Shown here piece after piece: positions 16,296-24,145 of a DNA stretch of 26,447 bases (the first letter of the stretch is position 1; the number at the start of each line of letters is the position of its first letter). The position numbers were made by a program, and so were the translations under genes. The DNA comes from Pseudomonadaceae bacterium UBA836 (GTDB lineage Bacteria; Pseudomonadota; Gammaproteobacteria; Pseudomonadales; Pseudomonadaceae). The stretch covers positions 1 through 26,447 of the forward strand of contig DBHE01000064.1 of NCBI GenBank assembly GCA_002296055.1, written 5' to 3'. The notes beneath the pieces were generated by a model, which saw nothing but the letters and a program-made list of their open reading frames with translations, was not told the origin of the DNA and ran no database searches.

Positions 16296-16353
16296 CGGGC
16301 GGCGCAGCTGGCAGTATCGGACTCCCTGACAATAACAACCGCAAGGGCACCCG

Positions 16354-17481
16354 ATGACCGCTGCACCTTACCGCCTGTATGGCGCCTCTCACTCCCTGTA
16401 TACCGGCAAGGTTCGCTGTTATCTGCGCAATCAGGGTATCGACTACGTTGAACTACCCACCTGGCATCCGGATTTTGCTACTCGCATCCTGCCGCAGATT
16501 GGTCGCGGCATCATTCCAGTGCTGGAGACGCCAGAGGGGCGGGTTATTCAGGACAGCATCGACATCATCGACTATTTAGAGGCCCAGGGTGTGCCTTGGC
16601 CGGTCTATCCGCCGTCGCCGTTGTTGCACATCCTGGCCATCATTATCGAGTACTACGGTTGTCAGGCGATGCTCAAGCACGCCATGCATTATCGCTGGAG
16701 CTACCGTGAAGAGCAGGAAGACTTTCTGCGTTGCGCCTTCACTCTGGGCTCCGGCGCCGAGATGGCGGAGCAGATCATGGGACGCATGAATTCCTACCTG
16801 CCGCGCCTTGGCGTCAACCCCGGCAGCATTCCCCTTATTGAAACCTCCTATCACGAACTGCTGGCGTTACTGGATGCGCACTTTGCCCAGATGCCGTACC
16901 TGCTGGGCTCGCGCCCCTCGATTGCTGACTATGGGTTGATAGCGCCACTGTTTGCGCACCTCGGCCGTGACCCGGTGCCGCTGGCGGTGATGCAACAGCG
17001 GGCGCCGCGGGTGCACCGCTGGGTTGAGCGTATGACGTCGCCGGGGCTGGACTGCGTCGAGTATCCCGAACAAGCGCCGGCCTTTCTGGATGACGGCCCG
17101 TTGCCGGCAACTCTGGAGGCGCTGCTAAGGCACATCGCAGGTGAGATTTTCCCCGAGCTGACCGACAAGCTCGCGTTTATGGACGCCTGGGTCAGTGAGC
17201 ATCAGCCGGAGGAGGGCAGTCCAGTCACCGTGCGCCCGCAGGTACGTCAAATTGGACTGGTGCAGACGCAATTTCGGGGCGCAGCTATTGAGGTGGGGGT
17301 GGAGCCTTACTTGCTGTACCTGCTGCAGCGGGCCACTGCTGTGCTGCACGCCCAACCTGCCGACCAGCGGCAGGCCTTGCTCGCCACGCTGGAGCAGCTG
17401 GGGCTGAGCGCAGCGGTACCCAGGGGGCGCAGCTATCAGGTGGGCCGGCGTAACAATCTGGAGTGCTGGCTTAGTGCGTAG
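16354..17481 (+). CDS. Glutathione S-transferase-like protein with a long C-terminal extension
   Basis: A 375-residue cytoplasmic protein. Residues 6-78 are a thioredoxin-like GST N-domain: the strand YRLYGA, then IPVLE with cis-Pro55, and QDS with Asp67-Ser68 where glutathione's glutamyl group usually binds. Residues about 85-230 are the helical GST C-domain, including the N-capping box SIADYGLIAPL (189-199). About 145 extra residues follow, longer than standard GSTs (about 200-230); I recognise no domain there. AAGGG lies 6 bases before the ATG. It has its own leader after the hcp terminator. The specific activity is unknown. The stop is 3 bases from that of the convergent binding-protein gene. 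Confidence 0.8.
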   Translation: MTAAPYRLYGASHSLYTGKVRCYLRNQGIDYVELPTWHPDFATRILPQIGRGIIPVLETPEGRVIQDSIDIIDYLEAQGVPWPVYPPSPLLHILAIIIEYYGCQAMLKHAMHYRWSYREEQEDFLRCAFTLGSGAEMAEQIMGRMNSYLPRLGVNPGSIPLIETSYHELLALLDAHFAQMPYLLGSRPSIADYGLIAPLFAHLGRDPVPLAVMQQRAPRVHRWVERMTSPGLDCVEYPEQAPAFLDDGPLPATLEALLRHIAGEIFPELTDKLAFMDAWVSEHQPEEGSPVTVRPQVRQIGLVQTQFRGAAIEVGVEPYLLYLLQRATAVLHAQPADQRQALLATLEQLGLSAAVPRGRSYQVGRRNNLECWLSA

Positions 17482-17484
17482 CGC

Positions 17485-18276
17485 CTAAGGCGAGGTGGCA
17501 TAGCGTTGTCGGCTGCCGCGCAGCGGCTGGGCCGGGGCGCCCGGCTGCATATAAACCTGGAAGGCGGCGTCAAACTGGTCGGCAAGCTGCTGGGCCTGCG
17601 GGTGCTTGCCGGAAATCACGTACACCAACGGCCACTCATCCAGCTGATTGCAGCGTGCGCCGTGCAATGGGTAGTCCTGCAGGGCTTCCTGCACCGGGTG
17701 GCCATAGCTGATCAGGTACTGGGCACGGCCGCGTAGCAACAGCTCCATGGCTGCATGGTTGTTGGGCGCGACGATGGGCGCGTGCCGGTTATTGCTGAAC
17801 AGGCTGTTCAACTGCTCGCGGTAGGTGTAGCCACGGATCAGGACCAGCTGTTGGTCAGCCAGGTCGTTGAGGTTACTTACAGCCGGCGTGCTTTCCAAGG
17901 CGAAAGCGCAGAGCTTGACCTTGATGCCCAACGGCTGGCTCTCAACGGTGAAGTCCTGCAGCGCAGGCACATTGGGTGAGCCTGGCCAAAAGTCGATGTC
18001 GCCGTTATTGAGCGTGTGGTAAATGCGGTTAATGGGGTAGTTGACCCACTTGATGCGGTAGCCGTTCATGGCGGCCAGCTCGTTGGTCAGGTCGATGATG
18101 GTGCCTTGCGCATTACCGTGTTCATCGGTGTAGGCAATCGGTGGAAAGGTGATATAGCCGGCGCGCAGTTCAGGCAAGGCCTGGTCGGCCCGAACGCCAG
18201 CGGGAATCAGCAGGGTGAGCGCTGCGCAGAGCGCCAGCAGGTGCCGGCGCCCATGCATTGACCGTCGACTTATCAT
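17485..18276 (-). CDS. Periplasmic solute-binding protein (SBP_bac_3-like), orphan
   Basis: A 263-residue exported protein of the extracellular solute-binding family 3 type, as in amino-acid ABC transporters. The signal peptide runs to about GVRA-DQ. The mature protein opens with LRAGYITFPPIAYTDEHGNAQGTIIDLTNELA, the typical first lobe, and NNGDIDFWPGSPN follows near 90-102. No permease or ATPase gene is adjacent, so it may work with a distant transporter or as a sensor input. ATG at 18276 is used; ATG at 18258 (MHGRR...) also gives a complete signal peptide. No good ribosome binding site is seen for either. It follows the phosphoribosyltransferase by 98 bases on the same strand. Confidence 0.75.
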   Translation of the reverse strand: MISRRSMHGRRHLLALCAALTLLIPAGVRADQALPELRAGYITFPPIAYTDEHGNAQGTIIDLTNELAAMNGYRIKWVNYPINRIYHTLNNGDIDFWPGSPNVPALQDFTVESQPLGIKVKLCAFALESTPAVSNLNDLADQQLVLIRGYTYREQLNSLFSNNRHAPIVAPNNHAAMELLLRGRAQYLISYGHPVQEALQDYPLHGARCNQLDEWPLVYVISGKHPQAQQLADQFDAAFQVYMQPGAPAQPLRGSRQRYATSP

Positions 18277-18374
18277 TGTTATTTTTCATTCAGATGACAG
18301 GGTGCTCATTCAGAGTAGCGCTGAGCTTTGTCGGCGTCGACCCATGCCACCCTAATGGGCGATCAACGGTGCTA

Positions 18375-18989
18375 TTACTGTGCCTTCACCGAGTCGAGAA
18401 TTGCGCTCAGGTAGGGCTTGTGGTCATCAATTTCGCTGCGGCTTAGGCCGTTCAACTCGTAAGGAAACACCAGCCAGTCTTCCGTTGTGTGCAGGCAAAA
18501 ATCCGGCTGCAGGCTGGTTTTTGCGGCGCCAGTGCGCTTGTAGAGCGTGGCAATGCGGGTATCGGTGGGCATGTTGCGTTTTAGCTGGGCGTTCAGCTTG
18601 CCCAGCACGGCCTGCACGCTGTGGCCGGTGCCAAAGGCGTCGTCAACAATCAGCAGGCGGTCATCCTGGTTGAGGTTGTCCAGCAGGTAATGCGTGCCGT
18701 GCACCCGAATTTCAGCCTCGGGTGCGGCGACCATGGCGTCGTAATGTTCCATGCCGCGATAGGAGGTGCGCAGGGCGATATGGTCAGTCTTTACGCCTAG
18801 CGTCTGCAGGCACTCCTGCACGTAGATGCCCACTGTGCTGCCCCCGCGCCACAGGCCCACGATAAAATTGGGGCGGAAACCGCTTTCAAAAATCTGCACG
18901 CCAAGGCGAAAGGCGTCTTCGATCAGTTGATTTTCATCGAGAAAACGGCGATTGCGAGGGCTATGCTGCGGGGCGTCGGTTTGGGTCAT
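18375..18989 (-). CDS. Phosphoribosyltransferase paralogue A, DTG aspartate replaced by Gly
   Basis: A 204-residue protein with the type I phosphoribosyltransferase fold. The WRGG loop (47-50) is the pyrophosphate-binding segment, and the PRPP loop is LLIVDDAFGTGHSV (112-125). In most purine enzymes the residue at 120 is the Asp of D-T-G that acts as catalytic base; here it is Gly120 (codon GGC). It aligns almost end to end with the divergent neighbour at 19065-19634, sharing FRPxF, WRGG, VHG, LLIVDD and the C-terminal LS-EI-P-L-IL pattern. ATG at 18989 is chosen by that alignment; ATG at 19022 would add 11 residues. Substrate unknown; it may be a salvage enzyme with altered specificity or a regulatory homologue. 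Confidence 0.82.
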   Translation of the reverse strand: MTQTDAPQHSPRNRRFLDENQLIEDAFRLGVQIFESGFRPNFIVGLWRGGSTVGIYVQECLQTLGVKTDHIALRTSYRGMEHYDAMVAAPEAEIRVHGTHYLLDNLNQDDRLLIVDDAFGTGHSVQAVLGKLNAQLKRNMPTDTRIATLYKRTGAAKTSLQPDFCLHTTEDWLVFPYELNGLSRSEIDDHKPYLSAILDSVKAQ

Positions 18990-19064
18990 GGCTTGCCAGG
19001 CTGCTCCGTCTGGTGTGATCATTGCGCGCTTTGGTGGCGCTTCCCGGGAGAAGCTTACGGTCTT

Positions 19065-19634
19065 ATGGCTGAGAAACAATACCTGAGTGCACAAAGTCTG
19101 CTGGAAGATGCCTTCAAGCTGGCAGCACAGATCCTCAATTCCGGCTTTCGCCCGACCTTTATGATAGCGGTCTGGCGTGGCGGCGTACCTATGGGCATCG
19201 CCGTGCAGGAATTTCTTGATTACCACGGCGTGCAGACGGACAACATTGCCATTCGTACCTCGTCCTATCATGGCATTGACCAGCAGGAGAAAGAGGTGCG
19301 GGTGCATGGCCTCAACTACCTGGTCAAGCACATGACCCACGAGGACTCACTGTTGATCGTCGATGACGTGTTTGATACCGGCCGTTCGGTCGAGGCGATC
19401 ATTCAGGAGCTGAAAAATAAAGCTCGCCTGAATACCCCGCATGATATTCGCGTGGCGGTGCCTTATTACAAGCCCAGCCGCAATGAATTGGACTGGGAGC
19501 CCCATTACTTCCTGCACAGCACCGACGCCTGGCTCAAATATCCGCACTCGCTGGAAGGCCTGAGTGCCGAGGAAATCAAGGCGAACCGCCCCGCGCTGTA
19601 CGAGATTCTCAAGCCTCACCTGCCGTCCGCCTGA
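19065..19634 (+). CDS. Phosphoribosyltransferase paralogue B, intact DTG
   Basis: A 189-residue type I phosphoribosyltransferase, probably acting on a purine base with PRPP. WRGG (37-40) forms the pyrophosphate loop, and LLIVDDVFDTGRSV (96-109) is the PRPP loop with the acidic pair Asp100/Asp101 and the expected catalytic Asp104. ATG at 19065 gives MAEKQYLSAQSLLEDAFKLA, which lines up with the start of paralogue A. GGGAG is 14 bases upstream, somewhat far, so the start is not certain. A longer frame from 18927 would run into paralogue A and is not favoured. The two starts are 75 bases apart and must share a divergent control region. It resembles none of the named Hpt/Gpt/Apt lengths closely enough for a symbol. 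Confidence 0.85.
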   Translation: MAEKQYLSAQSLLEDAFKLAAQILNSGFRPTFMIAVWRGGVPMGIAVQEFLDYHGVQTDNIAIRTSSYHGIDQQEKEVRVHGLNYLVKHMTHEDSLLIVDDVFDTGRSVEAIIQELKNKARLNTPHDIRVAVPYYKPSRNELDWEPHYFLHSTDAWLKYPHSLEGLSAEEIKANRPALYEILKPHLPSA

Positions 19635-19643
19635 GCTGTCATT

Positions 19644-19663
19644 GCGCAGTTACCGTGCTGCGC
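19644..19663 (+). terminator. Weak hairpin after phosphoribosyltransferase B
   Basis: GCGCAG (19644-19649) and CTGCGC (19658-19663) pair across an 8-base loop, 10 bases past the stop, followed by GCCTCCTTT. A second, bulged hairpin (19691-19712) followed by TTTATATAATTT lies 28 bases further. Either could end the transcript. Confidence 0.4.
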
Positions 19664-19716
19664 GCCTCCTTTGACTGTGAATGACCCTGGGCGTGAGCTC
19701 GGGGTGCTCGCGTTTA

Positions 19717-19722
19717 TATAAT
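19717..19722 (+). promoter_or_regulatory. Possible -10 element upstream of the BdlA-like gene
   Basis: A perfect TATAAT occurs in the 240-base gap before the receptor gene, but no -35 hexamer is found at the right distance. If used, it gives a leader of about 145 bases. Nothing else definite is seen in this gap. Confidence 0.25.
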
Positions 19723-19874
19723 TTGCTGCAAGACTATGGTCACGTTGATCGCGTAGGGTTATAAAAGATTGTGCGCCACTGAAAAGGACACAAATAGTTA
19801 AATATCCAGCTATTCAGCCGCAGTGGGCGGCAGTAGCATGGCACTGTGCCTTCACTCCTTCTGCAGAGCCCCTC

Positions 19875-21173
19875 ATGTTCAACGCAAAACTGAAACACCT
19901 GTACCAGTCGCAAGGACGTGACCTGGCAGAGCAGAAAGCTCAAATTACCGCATTGAAAACCCACATGGCCTGCCTTGAGTGCACGCCCAGCGGCCAGATC
20001 ATTGAAGTCAATGGGCCGATGCTGAGTCTGCTGGGTTATCCGCGCGAAAAATTGCTCAACCAGCCGCATAGCCAGCTCTGTGGTCAGCAGGAGAGCGCTG
20101 AGCAGCGGGGCTTCTGGAATTCGCTGGCGCAGGGCCGCGCCTGTTCCGGCACCTATCGTCGACTGCGCTCGGATGGTCAACCGCTTTGGCTGGAGGCAAC
20201 TTACGTACCGGTACCCGACGCCAGTGGCGTGGTGGAAAAGGTGGTAATGCTGGCCAGTGATGTGTCAGCCGAACGCCGCGCCCGGCTGGATCAGCAGGCC
20301 CTGATGACGGCGCTGGACAAGTCCCTTGCGGTCATCGAGTTCAGCCCGCAGGGCGATATCATTACTGCCAACAGCAATTTTCTGGCGGCGGTTGGCTATT
20401 CGCTGCAGCAGATCAAGGGCAAACACCACCGCATGTTCTGTACCGACAGTTTCAGTCAGCAGCATCCCAACTTCTGGGCTGAGCTGGGCCGTGGTGAATT
20501 CAAGTCAGGACAGTTTGATCGCCTGAACAGCCACGGTCAGACCATTTGGCTCGAAGCTACCTATAACCCGATCTTTGATGAGCAGGGCAAGGTTATCAAG
20601 GTGGTGAAATTTGCCAGTGATATCACCGCGCGCATCGAGCAGGGCCAAGCGGTACGCCAGGCAGCCGAGGTGGCCAGTAGTACCTCGGAGGAAACGGCTG
20701 CCATTGCCGAGCAAGGTATGGCGTCTTTGCAGACAGCGGTGGACACCTCAGCGCGCATTGCTGCGCAGGTGGCGGATGCGACCGCGCTGATTGCCCAGCT
20801 GAACGCACAGTCCAAGAACATTGAAGAAATTGTCGCGACCATTTCGGCGATTGCTGACCAGACCAACCTGCTGGCGCTGAACGCGGCGATTGAGGCGGCG
20901 CGCGCTGGCGATCAGGGGCGTGGCTTTGCGGTGGTAGCGGATGAGGTGCGGCAGCTGGCGGCGCGCACCAGTAAATCAACCTCGGAAATCGCCGACGTAG
21001 TGCAGCGTAACCGCGATCTGACCCGCAAGGTAACCGATACGATTGATTCGGTCAGCGTTACCGCGGAAGAGGGTAGCCAGCGCACCCGTCAGGTCAGTTC
21101 CATCATGCAGGAAATCCATCAGGGTGCAGAGAACGTCTGTCGTACTACGTCGGGCCTGTTGAGCGTGCGCTGA
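19875..21173 (+). CDS. BdlA-like soluble chemoreceptor with two PAS domains
   Basis: A 432-residue cytoplasmic chemoreceptor without membrane segments. Two PAS domains of similar sequence cover about 25-135 and 145-255: LLGYPREKL / [18 protein letters not shown], and [10 protein letters not shown] / [10 protein letters not shown]. The methyl-accepting signalling domain (about 260-432) has the hairpin-tip core [20 protein letters not shown] and [22 protein letters not shown]. The architecture and length match BdlA of P. aeruginosa (PA1423, about 417 residues), which controls biofilm dispersion and is activated by proteolysis between its PAS domains. An extra 15-20 residue helix precedes PAS1. 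The ribosome binding site is weak. It is monocistronic and convergent with the DUF1329 gene. BdlA function is inferred from architecture. Confidence 0.85.
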   Translation: MFNAKLKHLYQSQGRDLAEQKAQITALKTHMACLECTPSGQIIEVNGPMLSLLGYPREKLLNQPHSQLCGQQESAEQRGFWNSLAQGRACSGTYRRLRSDGQPLWLEATYVPVPDASGVVEKVVMLASDVSAERRARLDQQALMTALDKSLAVIEFSPQGDIITANSNFLAAVGYSLQQIKGKHHRMFCTDSFSQQHPNFWAELGRGEFKSGQFDRLNSHGQTIWLEATYNPIFDEQGKVIKVVKFASDITARIEQGQAVRQAAEVASSTSEETAAIAEQGMASLQTAVDTSARIAAQVADATALIAQLNAQSKNIEEIVATISAIADQTNLLALNAAIEAARAGDQGRGFAVVADEVRQLAARTSKSTSEIADVVQRNRDLTRKVTDTIDSVSVTAEEGSQRTRQVSSIMQEIHQGAENVCRTTSGLLSVR

Positions 21174-21201
21174 TCGGCCGGCGAGCCGTCAGCGCTGTTG
21201 C

Positions 21202-22539
21202 TCAGTTGCCGGAGCGGCGCAGCGCTTGAGGTGAGAAGTCGCGCGGGCTTAGGTTGACGTCGAAGTTGTACATCGGCTCGTTGTTGTCCAGCCCGTCGAC
21301 GAAGTAGTTGTTGTCCTGCAGGTGATACAGCGTTTCCAGCGTGCTGCTGAACATGGGCACCTCGTAGTAGCTGATCGGATGGCTCTCCTGCAGGCCAATT
21401 AGCTCGCCGTTCTTGTCTCGAAGGTCAACCGCCAGAATCTGCCAGCTGTCCTCATCTACGTAGAAACGACGCGCGGCGTAGGGATGGTTGTAGCCGGTGC
21501 GCAAGGTAGCATCGACCACCCAGACGCGATGACGCTCGTAGCGCAGTAGCTGAGGGTTGAGCGTGCGCGGCAGTACGATGCGCTCGTAGGCTATGCCCTT
21601 TTGATGAACGGCGTAGCTGTTATAAGGCACCAGCATTTCCTGCTTGCCGACCAGATTCCACTCATAGCGGTCGGGTGCGCCGTTGAATGAGTCCACCACA
21701 TCGGCGGTAGCCAGGTCGCTGGTATCTGGTTGTACCGAGTCATAGGCCAACAGCGGCAGACGGCGCACGCGGCGGCTGTCGGGGCTGTAGCGCCAGGCGC
21801 GGCGAGTGGTCAGCACCTGGTCCAGCGGGTCCTGCACTACCAGGGCGGTGCCGGCCAGCTTGGCTGGTGCGGTGACCACATACTTGTAGTACAGCAGGGT
21901 ATTGTCCAGCGCTGCCGTGGTCATGCCTTCGCGGTTATAGACGTAGTAGATGGCGCGGTCACGCTTGATCAGGTTGCTGTTGCCGTTGATGACGATTGCC
22001 TGGTTGTTGATGAAGTGATTCTGGTCGCCCTTGTAATGCAGGATGTGGTTCCAGATGACTTCCATGCCTTCCTGCGGAATCGGGAAGGGGATGCCGGCAG
22101 CGGCGCCGCGAATGCCGTTGCCGTTGGCAATCAGCTCGGCGCGGGTTGCGTTGTCGCGGGTCGCGCGGTAAATGCGCTCGGGCACTGCGGCGCTGCGCCG
22201 GGTTGGGAATACCCGCAGGTAATAGTCGGGGTGACGGCTGAGCAGGTCGGCCAGACCTTCCGGCAGTGCCTCGCGGTAGGTGTCGAGATTGCTGCTGTCG
22301 ACACGATAGAGTTCGCTATCGGCGGCGTAGGGATCCGGGTGATGCATGCCGCGCTGGTAGCTGGCCGGTGGCGTCACGCCGCCGGTCCAGGCGGGGATCG
22401 AGCCGTCGGTATTGGCGGCCTGTTCTGCACCGAGCGGGGTGAGGTCGCGACCCAGGCGCTGCGCCTGGCTTGCGTCGACCTTGGCATGGGCCTGAACCGC
22501 CACACAGGCGAGGGCGGCGATGGCAAACATCCTGTACAT
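21202..22539 (-). CDS. DUF1329 exported protein
   Basis: A 445-residue protein of the DUF1329 family. The signal peptide is MYRMFAIAALACVAVQAHA-K. Mature features are GSIPAWTGGVTPP near 47-59, HPDPYA near 66-71, GIPFPIPQEGMEVIWNHILHY near 148-168, and YRAWVWD-like RHRVWVVDATLRTGY. Family members are predicted envelope or periplasmic lipid-binding-type proteins, often beside DUF1302 and RND (MMPL) genes in hydrocarbon or lipid pathways; neither is here. ATG at 22539 is supported by AAGGAG 8 bases upstream, although the frame stays open for 120 more bases. TACAAT at 22639-22644 on the minus strand may be its -10. Function unknown. Confidence 0.88.
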   Translation of the reverse strand: MYRMFAIAALACVAVQAHAKVDASQAQRLGRDLTPLGAEQAANTDGSIPAWTGGVTPPASYQRGMHHPDPYAADSELYRVDSSNLDTYREALPEGLADLLSRHPDYYLRVFPTRRSAAVPERIYRATRDNATRAELIANGNGIRGAAAGIPFPIPQEGMEVIWNHILHYKGDQNHFINNQAIVINGNSNLIKRDRAIYYVYNREGMTTAALDNTLLYYKYVVTAPAKLAGTALVVQDPLDQVLTTRRAWRYSPDSRRVRRLPLLAYDSVQPDTSDLATADVVDSFNGAPDRYEWNLVGKQEMLVPYNSYAVHQKGIAYERIVLPRTLNPQLLRYERHRVWVVDATLRTGYNHPYAARRFYVDEDSWQILAVDLRDKNGELIGLQESHPISYYEVPMFSSTLETLYHLQDNNYFVDGLDNNEPMYNFDVNLSPRDFSPQALRRSGN

Positions 22540-22638
22540 GAGCTGACTCCTTGCAATCGGCGGACAGCACCATAACGTCGGCCCGAATGCAGCGGGGTGG
22601 TTAAATGAGCATAGGCCCGAAACACGTGGGCGGCGCGG

Positions 22639-22644
22639 ATTGTA
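22639..22644 (-). promoter_or_regulatory. Possible -10 element for the DUF1329 gene
   Basis: The minus strand reads GGGGATACAATCC with TACAAT 100 bases before the ATG. No good -35 hexamer is found at 17-18 bases, so the call is tentative. Confidence 0.3.
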
Positions 22645-22818
22645 TCCCCATTCGGACAACAGCTGCGATTCACATACAAAAAGTTACAGCGGATATGCAA
22701 TAGTGCGACGGCTGTCACATGCAAAGCCGTATTCACGGCCCGGTCACCGCGTTGTCACGGCTGGATGGTGAAGGTGGTGAGGTGGTTTTCCTCCCTCATC
22801 CGCAAAAAGGAGTTTGGT

Positions 22819-24111
22819 ATGCGACACCCCCTGCAGTTGATTCCTGTACTGGCCGCTGCACTGGCGGCCAGTTTGAGCACGTGCGCGTTGGCTGGCGCCG
22901 GTGAACGTGAGCACCAGGCCCGGCCGGGGCATGGCCAGGGTGGCGGGCACGGCTACGGCCAGCTGCGTGAGCCTGTTCAGCTTGGCCCGCGCCCACAATG
23001 GCTGGTGGACGACATGGACGCCGGACCGCTGAAGCGTCGGCTGCAGCGCTGTGAGGTGAACCAGCCGCGTCGATCACGCTTCTCGATCGGCCACCGTGGC
23101 GCGCCGCTGCAGTTTCCCGAGCACACTCGCGAATCCTACGTGGCGGCGGCGCGCATGGGTGCCGGCATACTGGAGTGTGATGTCGCCTTCACCAAGGACC
23201 GCCAGCTGGTGTGCCGCCACGCCCAGAATGACCTGCACACCACCACCAACATCGTGGCGGTGCCCGAACTTAACGCCAAGTGCACCCAGCCCTTTGTACC
23301 TGCTGACCCGGCTACTGGCACTAAGGCACAGGCTGAATGCCGTACCAGCGACATCACTCTGGCCGAATTCAAGCAGCTTGAAGGCAAGATGGACGCCTTT
23401 AACCCAGACGCTACGACGCCCGCCGAGTATCTGGGTGGCACGGCTGACTGGCGCACCGATCTTTACGCCAGCCGCGGCACCCTGATGACCCATCGAGAAA
23501 GTATCGAACTGTTTCGCGAGCTGGGCGTACAGATGACCCCGGAGCTGAAAACGCCGGTGGTCGACATGCCCTATGAGGGTGACTACAGCCAGCAGGACTA
23601 CGCGCGCCAGATGCTGCAGGATTATCTGGATGCTGGCGTAAGCCCGCGCAAGGTCTGGCCGCAGTCCTTCCAGCTGGAGGATGTGCTGTTCTGGATCAAC
23701 GAGATGCCGGACTTCGCCGATCAGGCGGTATTCCTCGATGAGTCGCCGATCACTGCAGATACCGCATCCCTAGCTTACATGGAGTCTCTGCGCGCGCAGG
23801 GCGTGAAGGTTCTCGCGCCGGCGATCTGGAAGATGCTGACCTTGGATGGTCGCGGTGAGATTGTGCCCTCGGAGTATGCCGAGAATGCTCGCAGCGCCGG
23901 GCTGGATATGATCGCCTGGTCGCTGGAGCGCTCCGGCCCGCTGGCAAATGGCGGGGGCTGGTATTACCAGAGCGTCAGCGACGCCATTAACAATGATGGT
24001 GACCTGTATCAGGTGGTAGACGTACTGGCGCGTGATGTGGGCGTGATCGGCATTTTCTCGGACTGGCCGGCCACCGTGACCTGGTACGCCAACTGTATGG
24101 GTATCAGGTAG
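22819..24111 (+). CDS. Secreted glycerophosphodiester phosphodiesterase
   Basis: A 430-residue GDPD-family enzyme, expected to hydrolyse deacylated phospholipids to glycerol 3-phosphate and an alcohol in the periplasm. The signal peptide ends near CALA-GAGE. A histidine/glycine-rich linker ([11 protein letters not shown], about 38-47) follows. The catalytic domain begins [19 protein letters not shown], with His92, Arg93 and Glu101; [10 protein letters not shown] supplies Glu119 and Asp121, RHA supplies His134, and MTPELKTP adds a conserved Glu. A long insertion after His134 makes it resemble the larger periplasmic GlpQ type. AAAAAGGAG 6 bases upstream fixes ATG 22819; the earlier in-frame ATG at 22765 lacks this. 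It is convergent with the chemoreceptor gene. Confidence 0.92.
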   Translation: MRHPLQLIPVLAAALAASLSTCALAGAGEREHQARPGHGQGGGHGYGQLREPVQLGPRPQWLVDDMDAGPLKRRLQRCEVNQPRRSRFSIGHRGAPLQFPEHTRESYVAAARMGAGILECDVAFTKDRQLVCRHAQNDLHTTTNIVAVPELNAKCTQPFVPADPATGTKAQAECRTSDITLAEFKQLEGKMDAFNPDATTPAEYLGGTADWRTDLYASRGTLMTHRESIELFRELGVQMTPELKTPVVDMPYEGDYSQQDYARQMLQDYLDAGVSPRKVWPQSFQLEDVLFWINEMPDFADQAVFLDESPITADTASLAYMESLRAQGVKVLAPAIWKMLTLDGRGEIVPSEYAENARSAGLDMIAWSLERSGPLANGGGWYYQSVSDAINNDGDLYQVVDVLARDVGVIGIFSDWPATVTWYANCMGIR

Positions 24112-24145
24112 CGCTGGGCGGGGCCTGCGCGCTGGGCGCTCAGCG
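24112..24145. terminator. Inverted repeat between the GDPD and chemoreceptor genes
   Basis: CGCTGGGCG (24112-24120) pairs with CGCTCAGCG (24137-24145), including one G-U, across a 16-base loop. It begins immediately after the GDPD stop and covers the stop of the convergent receptor gene (24140-24142). GCGCTGGGCG also occurs twice as a direct repeat (24111-24120, 24129-24138). Confidence 0.4.

Noticed and set aside
18927..19064. An upstream extension of phosphoribosyltransferase B
   Set aside because: It would overlap the start of the divergent paralogue, has no matching sequence in the paralogue, and the ATG at 19065 aligns with the paralogue's start.
18990..19340. An upstream extension of phosphoribosyltransferase A through the neighbouring gene
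   Set aside because: It would be antisense to the well-supported paralogue B and adds no family sequence.
19799..19824. FliA-like promoter TAAA-N14-GCCGCAGT upstream of the BdlA-like gene
   Set aside because: The spacing is one short of the TAAA-N15-GCCGATAA consensus and the second half matches only GCCG.
22540..22659. A 40-residue N-terminal extension of the DUF1329 protein
   Set aside because: It precedes a clean signal peptide and a strong ribosome binding site at the internal ATG.
22712..22730. Pho-box-like CTGTCAC upstream of the phosphodiesterase gene
   Set aside because: Only one half matches; the second repeat at the 11-base period is absent.
24111..24138. Direct repeat GCGCTGGGCG as an attachment site
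   Set aside because: Two copies only 18 bases apart at a convergent gene end, with no integrase or mobile gene nearby; better read as part of the shared hairpin.
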